Positions 47,358-55,931 of a DNA stretch of 64,000 bases are shown piece after piece. The stretch is from Subtercola boreus (GTDB taxonomy: Bacteria > Actinomycetota > Actinomycetes > Actinomycetales > Microbacteriaceae). Where the stretch lies: NCBI RefSeq assembly GCF_003399635.1, contig NZ_NBXB01000006.1:111153-175152 (forward strand). The letters are read 5' to 3'. Each line of letters starts with the position of its first letter. The first letter of the stretch is position 1. Below the pieces are notes generated by a model, which worked only from the letters and a program-made list of their open reading frames with translations, did not search any database and was not told the DNA's origin. The position numbers and the translations under genes are program-made.

Positions 47358-48398
47358 TCAGGCCGGGTAGACGACCACCCCGCCAGCGACGCTCACCCGG
47401 GCATTCTGCCCCGCCCCGTATCTTTCGGGCGCGGACGTCACGTACGGAATACTGACGGGCTCCCCTCCCGCACCGAGCGAGACGGTCACGTCGAGTTTCG
47501 AGCCCACTGCCTGCACGCCGGTGACCGTGGCATTGGGAAAGGTGCTTTCGACGTCGATGGTGAGCTGGGCGGGCCTGATGAGGGCCTGGTGCGGCCCGCT
47601 CGACGCTCGATGGTCGTGCCTGATGGGATGCGAGCCGAGCGCAGTGTGCGCCGCTCCGTCGCTCACCTCGCAGGCCAGAAGGATCGCGTCTCCGAGGAAT
47701 TCGGCGATACCGGCCGTGTGCGGGTCGTCGAAGACCGCCGCGGGCGGTCCGGCCTGCGAGATCCGGCCGCCGGCGATGATGGCGACCTGGTCACCGAACG
47801 ACAGGGCCTCATCCTGGTCGTGGGTGACGAGGATCGTGGTGACGCCGCTCTGTTCGAGGGCCTCGATGACCGCTCTCCGGGTGGATGCCCGCAGCCCCGT
47901 GTCGAGCGCGCTGAACGGTTCGTCGAGCAACACGACCTCGGGTTCGGGCGCCAGTGCGCGGGCCAGGGCGACCCGCTGCTGCTGGCCTCCGGAGAGCTCG
48001 TGCGGATACCGGCCGAGCAGGGTGCTGCCGATGGCCACCAGGGCAGCGACCTCGGCCACCCGTGCCGAGCGCTGTGCCGTTCGGGGCAGTCCGAAGCGGA
48101 TGTTCTGCTCGACCGTGAGGTGCGGGAACAGGGCCCCATCCTGCGCGACATACCCGACCCCCCTGCGGTGTGCGGGAACAGACGAGGCCCCGCCCGCCAG
48201 AACGGCGCCGCCGAGGCTGATCTGTCCGGCATCCGGAGCATCGAACCCGGCGATGAGACGGAGCAGGGTGCTCTTGCCGCTGCCCGACGCGCCGACGACG
48301 GATGTTCGTGAGCCGCTCGGCACGGTCAGGGTCACGTTCTGCAGAACCGGCTGCCCGCCCAGGTGCTTCGTGATGCCGGTGAGAACAAGTGTTGACAT
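47358..48398 (-). CDS. fbpC: Fe3+-type ABC transporter ATP-binding protein (FbpC-like)
   Basis: A 346-residue ATPase. Walker A VGASGSGKSTLLRLIAG, signature LSGGQQQRVALARAL, Walker B VVLLDEPFSALD and H-loop LVTHDQDEA are present. A C-terminal TOBE-like regulatory domain (ALIRPAQLTIDVEST) follows. Its ATG overlaps the permease stop by one base. Membership of the ferric iron group rests on the operon partners and the iron box upstream. Confidence 0.9.
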   Translation of the reverse strand: MSTLVLTGITKHLGGQPVLQNVTLTVPSGSRTSVVGASGSGKSTLLRLIAGFDAPDAGQISLGGAVLAGGASSVPAHRRGVGYVAQDGALFPHLTVEQNIRFGLPRTAQRSARVAEVAALVAIGSTLLGRYPHELSGGQQQRVALARALAPEPEVVLLDEPFSALDTGLRASTRRAVIEALEQSGVTTILVTHDQDEALSFGDQVAIIAGGRISQAGPPAAVFDDPHTAGIAEFLGDAILLACEVSDGAAHTALGSHPIRHDHRASSGPHQALIRPAQLTIDVESTFPNATVTGVQAVGSKLDVTVSLGAGGEPVSIPYVTSAPERYGAGQNARVSVAGGVVVYPA

Positions 48399-49918
48399 CA
48401 GCGAACACGCTTTCGGGTCTGCAGGAAGAGAATGGCCACCGAGGGAAGCGACAGCGCGATGAGCAGCAGCGCGTAGGGGGCTGCGTCGGAGTAGGCGACA
48501 GACGAGCTGGCCGACCAGAACTGGGTGGCGAGGGTTCTCGTACCGCTGGGGGCGAGCAGAAGTGTCGCGGTGAGTTCGTTGGCGGCCCCGAGCCCCACCA
48601 GCGCAGCCCCTGCGCCGAGGGCGGGGAGGATGAGGGGCAGGGTCACCTGAGCGCGAGCCACGAGGGGTGAGCGGCCGAGCGACCGGGCGGCCTCTTCGAG
48701 GGAGACCGGCGCCTGGGCGATGCCGGCACGGAGGCTCACGAGCGCGCGCGGCAGGAAGATGATGACGTAGGCGAGCACCACGGTGAACACGGACTGGTAC
48801 AGCGCCGGAACGACCCGGATGGTGATCGTGACGAGCCCCAGCGCGATGATGATGGCCGGCAGGCTGCTGGCGAGGTAGGAGGAACCTTCCAGAAAGCGGG
48901 GAAGGCGACCCGGGTGGCGAACGGTCAGCCACGCAATGGGGAGCGCCACGAGCACGGTCACGACGGCGCCGGTCGCGGCCAAACCGGCCGTCTGGATGAT
49001 CGCCCCCGGCAGTTCGCGTTGCGACCAGGGGTCGCCGATGCTGAGCCAGCGCAGGAGGCTGGCGGCGGGAACGCCGATCGCTGCGACCAGCAGCACCACC
49101 AGCCCGGCGAGGGCGAGGGGCGTCGCCCGGCCGAGCCTCTGCTGCACCGCGGCTCTTGCCGCACCCGATCCGACCCGGGAATACCGCGCCGTGCCGCGCG
49201 TCACCGATTCGCCCAGGAGCAGAATGAGGCAGAGCCCGGCGAGCACAATGCCGAGCGCGCTGGCGGCGGGGCCTGCGAAGGTGGACTGGTACTGCACCAC
49301 GATCGCGGTGGTGAACGTGTCGAACCGGATCAGCGCAAACGCTCCGTACTCCGACAGCAGGTGCAGGGCGACGACCAGGCCGCCGCCCCAGCCGGCAAGT
49401 CTCAGCTGGGGCAGAACGACGCGCGCAAAGACCCTCCAGGGCCCCAGCCCGAGTGCCCGGGCGGACTCCTCGAGCGCGGGGTCAAGCCGGCGGAGCGTGG
49501 CGACCGCGGGCAGATAGACCAGGGGGTAGTAGGCGAGAGTCGCGACGAGCAGGCCCCCGCCGATGCCGCCGATGGAGGGGATGGCGCTGACCCAGCCGTA
49601 GCTGCTCACGAACGCCGGAACGGCCAGCGGTGCAGCCAGAAGCACGGCCCAGACGCGACGGCCGGGGAGGGTCGTGCGTTCGACGAGCCACGCGCCGCCC
49701 ACCCCGAGCAGGATCGTCACGGGAACGCCGAGAACGACGAGCAGAACGGTGTTCACCAGCAGTTCGCCGACCTTCGGCCGGAACACCAGAGGAGCAAGCG
49801 TCGGCCAGCCGACCTGGAACCCGATGGCGACCACGTAACCGACGGGCAGAAGCATGATGACGGCCAGTACCGCCACCGCGACGAGCAGGAGTGACGGCCT
49901 CAGCCGCCCTGCGGCCAT
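48398..49918 (-). CDS. fbpB: Fe3+-type ABC transporter permease (FbpB-like, fused double permease)
   Basis: A 506-residue protein with two tandem permease halves, about twelve helices. EAA loops are ALEESARALGLGPWRVFARVVLPQ in the first half and SLEEAARSLGRSPLVARAQVTLPL in the second. This duplicated layout is typical of FbpB/SfuB iron permeases. The ATG at 49918 overlaps the binding-protein stop by one base. Confidence 0.92.
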   Translation of the reverse strand: MAAGRLRPSLLLVAVAVLAVIMLLPVGYVVAIGFQVGWPTLAPLVFRPKVGELLVNTVLLVVLGVPVTILLGVGGAWLVERTTLPGRRVWAVLLAAPLAVPAFVSSYGWVSAIPSIGGIGGGLLVATLAYYPLVYLPAVATLRRLDPALEESARALGLGPWRVFARVVLPQLRLAGWGGGLVVALHLLSEYGAFALIRFDTFTTAIVVQYQSTFAGPAASALGIVLAGLCLILLLGESVTRGTARYSRVGSGAARAAVQQRLGRATPLALAGLVVLLVAAIGVPAASLLRWLSIGDPWSQRELPGAIIQTAGLAATGAVVTVLVALPIAWLTVRHPGRLPRFLEGSSYLASSLPAIIIALGLVTITIRVVPALYQSVFTVVLAYVIIFLPRALVSLRAGIAQAPVSLEEAARSLGRSPLVARAQVTLPLILPALGAGAALVGLGAANELTATLLLAPSGTRTLATQFWSASSSVAYSDAAPYALLLIALSLPSVAILFLQTRKRVR

Positions 49919-50961
49919 CAGATGAGGCCGGCCTGGGTCATGAGGTCGGTGACCTCGGTGCTGTTCAGCGTCGAGGGGTCGATGGCGGGGGCATCGAGGG
50001 TGTCGAGGGCGGGCAACGCCGTGTTCGGGGTGACATCGCTGGCCACGGGGTATTCGAAGCTCGTACCGGTCTGCAGGATCGTCTGGCCGGCGGTGCCGGT
50101 GATGAACGCGAGGAACGCCTGCGCAGCGGCCTGTTTCTTGCTCGAGGCAAGCACTCCCCCACCCGAGATGCTGACGAAGGCGCCCGGGTCCTGGTTCTTG
50201 AAGTAGTACAGCCTCGTGTTGCCGCTGTTCTCCTTCGTACCGGCCTGGTCGATTGCCCAGTAGTAGTGGTAGATCACACCGGCCGGAACCTGGCCGGCAT
50301 TGACGGCCTTCATGACCGTGCTGTTGCCCTTGTAGTCGACGTAGTTCGTCTTCATCGCTTTCAACCAGGCGAGCGTCGCGTCGGAACCCTTCAGGTCGAG
50401 GTAGGCCGAGATGATCGCCTGGAAGTCGGCTCCGCCCGGCGATGCGGCCCAGCGACCTTTCCACGCCGGGTCGGCGAGGTCGCTGAGGGATGCGGGCAGG
50501 TCTGCCTCCGGCAGCAAGGACGGGTTGTAGACCAGCACCGTGGAGCGGGCCGCGATGCCGGTCCACTTCGCGGTCGAGGGCCGGTAGGCATCCGGAACCT
50601 GCGCCTGTGTCGACGCGTCGACGTCGGCGAAGAGGCCTGCGTTCTCGACCAGTGACATCGCCGGCGAGTTCTCGGTCAGGAACACATCGGCGGGGGAGGC
50701 CGCGCCTTCGGCGACGAGCTGGTTCGACAATTCTGAGTCATCGCCGTTTCGCAAGGTCACGGTGACACCGGTCTGGGCCGTGAAGGCATCTGCCCAAGCC
50801 TGGGTGAGTTCTTCGTGCTGGGCGTTGTAGACCGTGATCGACGTACCAGCCAGAGACGTGGAGTCGCCCGACGCGGCGGGTGCAGCCGGTGAACCGGCGC
50901 AGGCGGAGAGGGCGAGAGCGACGGCCGCGGAGACGGCGACGATGACGGGGAGGCGTTTCAT
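49918..50961 (-). CDS. fbpA: Fe3+-type ABC transporter substrate-binding lipoprotein (FbpA-like)
   Basis: A 347-residue binding protein. The lipobox is LSAC (Cys21). The start of the mature fold is ITVYNAQHEELTQAWADAF, followed by ADVFLTENSPAMSLVE and VLVYNPSLLPEADLPASL, all typical of ferric-ion binding proteins. A tyrosine pair for iron lies in GVIYHYYWAIDQ. First gene of the operon, 33 nt from a DtxR-like box, so iron repression is expected. Confidence 0.92.
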   Translation of the reverse strand: MKRLPVIVAVSAAVALALSACAGSPAAPAASGDSTSLAGTSITVYNAQHEELTQAWADAFTAQTGVTVTLRNGDDSELSNQLVAEGAASPADVFLTENSPAMSLVENAGLFADVDASTQAQVPDAYRPSTAKWTGIAARSTVLVYNPSLLPEADLPASLSDLADPAWKGRWAASPGGADFQAIISAYLDLKGSDATLAWLKAMKTNYVDYKGNSTVMKAVNAGQVPAGVIYHYYWAIDQAGTKENSGNTRLYYFKNQDPGAFVSISGGGVLASSKKQAAAQAFLAFITGTAGQTILQTGTSFEYPVASDVTPNTALPALDTLDAPAIDPSTLNSTEVTDLMTQAGLI

Positions 50962-50994
50962 GGATCCTTCGGGCTTTCACACACAATTTCGGGG

Positions 50995-51013
50995 CAAGGT
51001 AAGGCTACCCTCA
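50995..51013. promoter_or_regulatory. DtxR/IdeR iron box upstream of fbpA
   Basis: CAAGGTAAGGCTACCCTCA matches the DtxR consensus (TTAGGTTAGGCTAACCTAA) at 14 of 19 positions, including the AGG..AGGCT core. It is placed for repression of fbpABC when iron is plentiful. Confidence 0.7.
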
Positions 51014-51030
51014 TTCTCGCGGTGCGGCAT

Positions 51031-51050
51031 CATCACAGAGAAGTACGCCG
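51031..51050. promoter_or_regulatory. 20-bp element, copy 1 (before the kinase)
   Basis: CATCACAGAGAAGTACGCCG. It shares 18 of 20 bases with the element at 52259. A related half (ATCAGTGATGTACGCCG) follows at 51063-51079. Confidence 0.6.
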
Positions 51051-51088
51051 CCAGTCCTCACAATCAGTGATGTACGCCGGAGCCTGCC

Positions 51089-51940
51089 GTGGGAATACTT
51101 CTCGCGGTTAGAGTTACGCGTGTGTTGGTCTGGTTCGAGAGACGCCCGCGCGTCACCGACGCGGGCATAGCGCTAGCGGCCGCCCTTGCCCTGTTCTGGG
51201 CGCTCGGAGTGCTCGTGCGAAACCGCCGGTCATCGGCCGCCGCGAGAGCCGATCGAGACCGCGACCGCATCCTCGCCGAGGCGCGCCTCACCCAGGAACG
51301 CGAACGTGCCCTGCTCAGCCGTGAGATGCATGACATCATCGGTCACGCCCTTGCCGTGGTCATCGCGCAATCCGATGGCGCCCGCTATGCGAAAGCCACC
51401 AACCCGCAGGCTGAGACGGCCGCCCTGGAGACGATCAACCGCACGGCCCGTTCTGCACTCGACGACGTGCACGAGCTGCTCAGCGTGCTGCGAGAACCCG
51501 GAGACGCCACGACAGCCGGAATCAGCACAGGTGACCTCGACCTGCTCGTCAACAGTGTCCGACAAGCTGGTCTCGAGGTGACAGTGCACGAGACGGGCAT
51601 CCGGATGCCACTGACCGCAGCCCACGACCTGACGATATTTCGCGTGCTGCAGGAATCGCTCACCAACGCCATCAAGCACGGCGGCCGCGGAACAGCAGCG
51701 ACCGTGAGACTCGACTGGGGCCCGAATGACGTGTGCTTCGGCGTCACGACAGTGGAGACATCTGCCGCCAACCCGCAGGCCACCGGCCGGATCTCGCTTC
51801 CCGGCCAGGGACTCATCGGCATGCGCGAACGAATGCGACTCCTCGACGGAACCGTCGAGGCCGGCCGCCGAACCGACGGTGCACCCGGGTTCCGGGTCGA
51901 TGCGCGCCTACCCTACAGATCTTTGGGGGCACCGCGGTGA
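51089..51940 (+). CDS. NarL/LiaS-type sensor histidine kinase, N-terminally short
   Basis: A 283-residue HisKA_3 kinase. Only one membrane helix (about 26-44) precedes the phosphoacceptor His81 in SREMHDIIGHALAVVIAQ. Relatives usually carry four to six helices, so the sensor part is reduced. The ATP site (LQESLTNAIKHGG; GQGLIGMRERM) is present. The GTG at 51089 has GGAG 6 nt upstream. A GTG at 51122, 7 nt after TAGAGT, is an alternative. It overlaps the broken regulator as GTGA. Confidence 0.85.
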   Translation: MGILLAVRVTRVLVWFERRPRVTDAGIALAAALALFWALGVLVRNRRSSAAARADRDRDRILAEARLTQERERALLSREMHDIIGHALAVVIAQSDGARYAKATNPQAETAALETINRTARSALDDVHELLSVLREPGDATTAGISTGDLDLLVNSVRQAGLEVTVHETGIRMPLTAAHDLTIFRVLQESLTNAIKHGGRGTAATVRLDWGPNDVCFGVTTVETSAANPQATGRISLPGQGLIGMRERMRLLDGTVEAGRRTDGAPGFRVDARLPYRSLGAPR

Positions 51941-52324
51941 GCACGTCTATCCGGGTGGGACTGGCAGATGACCAGCCCCTCTTCCGCGCCGGAATCGCAA
52001 TGGTCGTGAACTCCCAACCTCCACCGACCCGGAGTTTCTGCTCGCGGCCATCCGTACCCCGCGCGCGAACACAACATCTTCGATCTTGTCGCGTCAGGCC
52101 TGAGCAACGCCGAGATCGCAGCATCCCTCCATCTCAGCGAGACGACGGTGAAGACCCACGTCAGCCGCATCCTGACGAAGCTGGGTCTGCGCGACCGGGT
52201 ACAGCTCGTGATCTTCGCCTACGAGAACAGCCTCATCGGCACCGACCGACAGGCACGTCATCACAGAGATGTATGCCGAAGATGCTCCGCTGTACTGATT
52301 CGCCGGGGCGGCACTTCTCCTTAA
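51937..52324 (+). pseudogene. LuxR-type response regulator with two internal deletions
   Basis: Three pieces lie in three frames. Piece one (51937) is the receiver start STSIRVGLADDQPLFRAGIA. Piece two (52020) is STDPEFLLAAIRT, the end of the receiver. Piece three (about 52070) is FDLVASGLSNAEIAASLHLS and ETTVKTHVSRILTKLGL, the whole helix-turn-helix. The phosphoacceptor region and the linker are gone, in total roughly half the gene. The preserved pieces look young. No intact regulator for this kinase is in the window. Confidence 0.85.
52259..52278. promoter_or_regulatory. 20-bp element, copy 2 (before the ABC transporter)
   Basis: CATCACAGAGATGTATGCCG lies 79 nt before the ATPase ATG. It is 18/20 identical to the copy at 51031. 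Confidence 0.6.
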
Positions 52325-52356
52325 CGTGGAACTATCCCACGAGAAGGAGTCTTTCG

Positions 52357-53115
52357 ATGAGCGACGTATCCACCACCCGGGTTGCCGCCGCAGCGGTCGG
52401 CGTCAGCAAGGTCTACGGCAGCGGCACCAGCGCCACCATCGCTCTCGACGCGATCGATCTCGAGATCACCAGCGGCAGCCTGACGGCCATCATGGGCCCA
52501 AGTGGTTCGGGCAAGTCGACTCTGATGCATGTCTTCGCCGGGCTCGACACGGCCACCAGCGGGAAGGTCAGCATAGGCGACACCGACATCACCCACCTCG
52601 ATGACAACGCCCTCACGCTTCTTCGACGTCGCAGCCTCGGTTTCGTCTTCCAGGCTTTCAACCTCGTGCCCACGCTCAGCGTGCTCGGCAACGTCACCCT
52701 GCCGTTCGAGCTCGACGGGCGAAAGCCCACGACCGACGAGCTGGCCTGGGTGCGACTGCTGCTCGGCCGGCTCGGAATCGGAACGCTCGAAACGCGCCGC
52801 CCGCATGAGCTCTCCGGTGGGCAGCAGCAGCGTGTCGCGATCGCCCGTGCCCTGGCGATGCGTCCGCAGTTGATCTTCGCCGACGAGCCGACCGGCAACC
52901 TCGACTCCCGCTCGAGCCGTGAGGTGCTCGGGCTGCTGGGCGACCTGACCCGCGAGTTCCAACAGACCGTCGTACTCGTGACGCACGATCCGGTTGCCGC
53001 CTCGCACGCCGACAGGGTGATCTTCATCGCCGACGGCCGCGTGGTCCAGGATGTCACGAAGAGCGATGCGAAGACCCTCTCCGACATCATCCTCAGCCTC
53101 GAGGTCGCGGCGTGA
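52357..53115 (+). CDS. MacB/LolD-type ABC transporter ATP-binding protein
   Basis: A 252-residue ATPase. Walker A GPSGSGKSTLMHVFAGLD, signature [17 protein letters not shown], Walker B LIFADEPTGNLDSRSS and H-loop VLVTHDPVAASHAD are those of the MacB/BceA/LolD group. GAAGGAG precedes the ATG by 7 nt. The stop overlaps the permease GTG. Such pairs in Gram-positive bacteria often handle peptide antibiotics that target lipid II or the carrier pyrophosphate. Confidence 0.93.
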   Translation: MSDVSTTRVAAAAVGVSKVYGSGTSATIALDAIDLEITSGSLTAIMGPSGSGKSTLMHVFAGLDTATSGKVSIGDTDITHLDDNALTLLRRRSLGFVFQAFNLVPTLSVLGNVTLPFELDGRKPTTDELAWVRLLLGRLGIGTLETRRPHELSGGQQQRVAIARALAMRPQLIFADEPTGNLDSRSSREVLGLLGDLTREFQQTVVLVTHDPVAASHADRVIFIADGRVVQDVTKSDAKTLSDIILSLEVAA

Positions 53116-54536
53116 TCGCCCTTGCCCTCCGGGAGCTCTGGCACGGCGGCCGCCAGCACACGTCAAGCGTGCTCGTCGCGTTCATCACCTCGGTGTTCGC
53201 CACCATGATGATCGAGATGGACATCGTGCTGCGGGTGCAGTCCATCGGCGGCCAGTTCATTCAGCACGGCTACGTCGTCGCGCTCCTCGACGTGCTCGAC
53301 CTGCTGTTCTTCTTCATCGCCGTGTTCGTCGCCTGTATCGTCACCGCGAACACGTTCGGCATCATCATGGCCGGGCGAGCCAAGCACATCGCCCTCATGC
53401 GCCTACTCGGCGCGTCAGCGAGTACCCTTCGCGGCGCCATTGCGATAGAAGGCGCTGTCGTCGGATTCGTCGGAGGCGTGCTCGGGCTCATCGTCGGCCT
53501 GCTCGTGACGCAGATCGCGTACGGTGCCCTTGTCTCATCGGGCACCTTCGTGAACGTGTCGATCGACACCCTCTCCCCGCTTCTCGTCGCACCGGTTCTG
53601 GTCGGCGTGGTCAGCACCACGGGTGCGGCCTGGTTCGGCTCGCGTAAGATTCTGAACGTCTCGCCCATCGAAGCGACCGGCGCCACACAGGAGCCGAAAG
53701 CCGTGACGGCCAGCGAGATGCCCCGCCGACTCCGCACCCTGGTGATCGTTGCCTTCGTCGGCGGTATCGTGCTGCTCGTCGCAGGGGTCGCCGTGGGGCT
53801 GAAGAGTCCGCTCGGGCTGCTCATAGCGGCCCCCGGCGGGGCGTTGAGCTTCGTCGGTTTCGTTCTCGGCTCGTCGTTCTTCATTCCCGCGATGTTGAAA
53901 GCCGCCGGCCATCTCACCGGCCGGTCGACGCCCAGTGTGCTCGCCAGCGCCAACGCTCTGCGCTACCCCGCGAGGTCTTCGCGATCGACGATCGGGCTCA
54001 TCATCGGGGTGACGCTCGTGACGATGTTCACCGTCGCCGGGCAATCGTTCCTCGCCGAGAGCGGTCCCGTCGCGGCCGCGGCAGATCCTGCCGAAGCGGC
54101 GGGCGACCAGGCCTTCCTGCAGCTCACCACCGGCATTCTCGCGGTGCTCATCGGGTTCTCGCTCGTGGTCGCCGCCATCGGGCTCGTCAACTCGCTCACA
54201 CTCAGCGTGATCCAGCGACGTCGCGAGATCGGGCTACTGCGCGCCCTCGGGTTCACAAAAGGACAGGTTCGCACGATGATCCTGGCCGAGAGCATCCAGC
54301 TCACCGTCGTCGGCGGCGCCACCGGCCTCGTACTCGGCGTGTTCTACGGCTGGGCCGGCGTCCTCACCGCGATCGCCAGCGACCACCACATCGGCGGGAT
54401 CTTCCTGCCCACGATTCCGCCGTGGATCATCATCAGCATCATCGCCGGCGCCGTCATCCTCGCCATCGTCGCGTCGGCCGTTCCGGCACGATCCGCCGTG
54501 CGAGTCTCCCCCGTCAGAGCATTGGCCATCGAGTGA
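53112..54536 (+). CDS. FtsX-like ABC transporter permease
   Basis: A 474-residue permease. An N-terminal helix and the FtsX domain (AGRAKHIALMRLLGASASTL) are followed by four helices. A second copy near the end has IQRRREIGLLRALGFTKGQVRTM and VPARSAVRVSPVRALAIE. Eight helices in total fit the Gram-positive two-FtsX type, not BceB with ten helices and one large outer domain. GTG start and GTGA end join it to both neighbours. Confidence 0.9.
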   Translation: MIALALRELWHGGRQHTSSVLVAFITSVFATMMIEMDIVLRVQSIGGQFIQHGYVVALLDVLDLLFFFIAVFVACIVTANTFGIIMAGRAKHIALMRLLGASASTLRGAIAIEGAVVGFVGGVLGLIVGLLVTQIAYGALVSSGTFVNVSIDTLSPLLVAPVLVGVVSTTGAAWFGSRKILNVSPIEATGATQEPKAVTASEMPRRLRTLVIVAFVGGIVLLVAGVAVGLKSPLGLLIAAPGGALSFVGFVLGSSFFIPAMLKAAGHLTGRSTPSVLASANALRYPARSSRSTIGLIIGVTLVTMFTVAGQSFLAESGPVAAAADPAEAAGDQAFLQLTTGILAVLIGFSLVVAAIGLVNSLTLSVIQRRREIGLLRALGFTKGQVRTMILAESIQLTVVGGATGLVLGVFYGWAGVLTAIASDHHIGGIFLPTIPPWIIISIIAGAVILAIVASAVPARSAVRVSPVRALAIE

Positions 54537-55147
54537 TCCATATCCACACCGCCAGCCTTCTCGACCCCACGCCTCTCCTGGAAGGAGTGGGGCCCTGGGC
54601 GTTGATCGTCGTCATGGCCATCGTCTTCATCGAGACGGGCCTGCTGTTCCCGTTCCTGCCCGGCGACACCCTCGTCTTCACAGCCGCCCTGCTCGCCGGG
54701 CCACTCGGCCTGCCGCTCCCGCTGCTGGTGGTCGGTACAGCGGCCGCCGCCATCCTCGGCGACCAGACCGGGTACCACATCGGCCGACGGTTCGGGCCGA
54801 GACTGTTCAAGCCCGACGCGCGCATCTTCAAAACGAAATACCGCGACCAGGCCGACGAGTTCTTCACCCGTTACGGCGGCCGCGCCCTCGTTCTTGCGCG
54901 CTTCGTGCCGCTGGTGCGCACATTCGTGCCGCCGATCGTGGGAATGTCGAAGATGCCGTTCCGCTCGTTCCTGCTCTGGAACGGCATCGGCGGCATCGCC
55001 TGGGCTCTCATTCTCACCCTCGCCGGCTACTTCCTCGGCGGCATCCCGTTCGTCAAAGACAACATCGAAGTCATCGCCGTGCTCATCGTCATCGTCTCCG
55101 TGCTTCCGATCGCGATCGACATCCTCCGTCGCCGGCGAAAGGCCTGA
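54533..55147 (+). CDS. DedA family membrane protein (candidate undecaprenyl-phosphate flippase)
   Basis: A 204-residue protein with two re-entrant and several membrane helices. Signatures are ETGLLFPFLPGDTLVFTAALLA, GDQTGYHIGRRFG and LARFVPLVRTFVPPIVGMSKM. Some DedA proteins (UptA) move undecaprenyl phosphate from the outer to the inner face of the membrane. This gene starts at a GTG overlapping the permease stop and sits with two carrier phosphatases, which fits that role. Activity is not proven from sequence. Confidence 0.9.
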   Translation: MIHIHTASLLDPTPLLEGVGPWALIVVMAIVFIETGLLFPFLPGDTLVFTAALLAGPLGLPLPLLVVGTAAAAILGDQTGYHIGRRFGPRLFKPDARIFKTKYRDQADEFFTRYGGRALVLARFVPLVRTFVPPIVGMSKMPFRSFLLWNGIGGIAWALILTLAGYFLGGIPFVKDNIEVIAVLIVIVSVLPIAIDILRRRRKA

Positions 55148-55154
55148 CGGCCGC

Positions 55155-55931
55155 GTGGACGTTCTGGCCGGGTTGGTACCGACCCTCGTCGCGGTGCTCC
55201 TCCTCGCCGCGATCGCCGGCCTCGGTCTCACTGCGGCGCGTGTGCCCCAGGCCTCCACGCCGCTCTGGGCGATCCTCCGCGGCGCCGCGCAACTCGCCGC
55301 CCTGAGCCTGGTGCTGGCGGGAATCCTGGGCAACCCGCTCCTCGTGGCCGCAGGCCTGGTGGTCATGTTCTCGGCGGCCGTCTACACCGTCTCCCGGCGC
55401 ATCCATGCCGATCGGCGACAGACCGCGGCCATCGGCGCGGCAATGATCACCGGCAACCTTGCGGTACTGATCATCGTTTTCAGCACCGGTGCGATCGAGT
55501 TCTCTCCGCGCTACGCCCTCGCGATCGGCGGAATCGTCATCGGCAACACCATGAGCATCGCGACCCTGACAGGACGCACGTTCCGCTCCTCGGTGCGTGA
55601 CCACTGGGACGAGGTCGAAGGGTGGCTCGCGCTTGGCGCCGGCCCGCTCGAGTCGACCCGTTCGCTAGCCCGCACCGCCATCCACTCAGCCCTCGTCCCC
55701 TCGATCGACCAGACCAAGACAACCGGCGTCGTCGTCCTCCCCGGAGCATTCGTCGGCGCCATCTTCGGCGGCGCATCCCCGCTGGAGGCGGGCCGGTTCC
55801 AGATCGTCGTGCTCGCCAGCATCCTGGCGGCCGGCACCATCACCGCGACACTCCTCCTTCGCCTCATCGGCGCTGTCTCCCAGAAGCCCGCCCCCGAGAT
55901 CTTCACCACACGGAAAGTCCGCACCACATGA
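55155..55931 (+). CDS. FetB/UPF0014 family permease
   Basis: A 258-residue membrane protein with about seven helices. Signatures are LRGAAQLAALSLVLAGIL, IGGIVIGNTMSIATLTGRTF and SIDQTKTTGVVVLPGAFVGAIFGG. In E. coli, FetB works with the ATPase FetA in metal export and stress tolerance. No FetA-like ATPase is adjacent. It may use a distant ATPase or the MacB-type ATPase of this operon. It begins 7 nt after the DedA stop and overlaps the PAP2 ATG. Confidence 0.88.
   Translation: MDVLAGLVPTLVAVLLLAAIAGLGLTAARVPQASTPLWAILRGAAQLAALSLVLAGILGNPLLVAAGLVVMFSAAVYTVSRRIHADRRQTAAIGAAMITGNLAVLIIVFSTGAIEFSPRYALAIGGIVIGNTMSIATLTGRTFRSSVRDHWDEVEGWLALGAGPLESTRSLARTAIHSALVPSIDQTKTTGVVVLPGAFVGAIFGGASPLEAGRFQIVVLASILAAGTITATLLLRLIGAVSQKPAPEIFTTRKVRTT

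Noticed and set aside
47349..47367. CCCGGCC/GGCCGGG hairpin between the acidic peptide gene and fbpC
   Set aside because: Only seven base pairs, no T-run on either strand, and it overlaps the fbpC stop; too weak to call a terminator.
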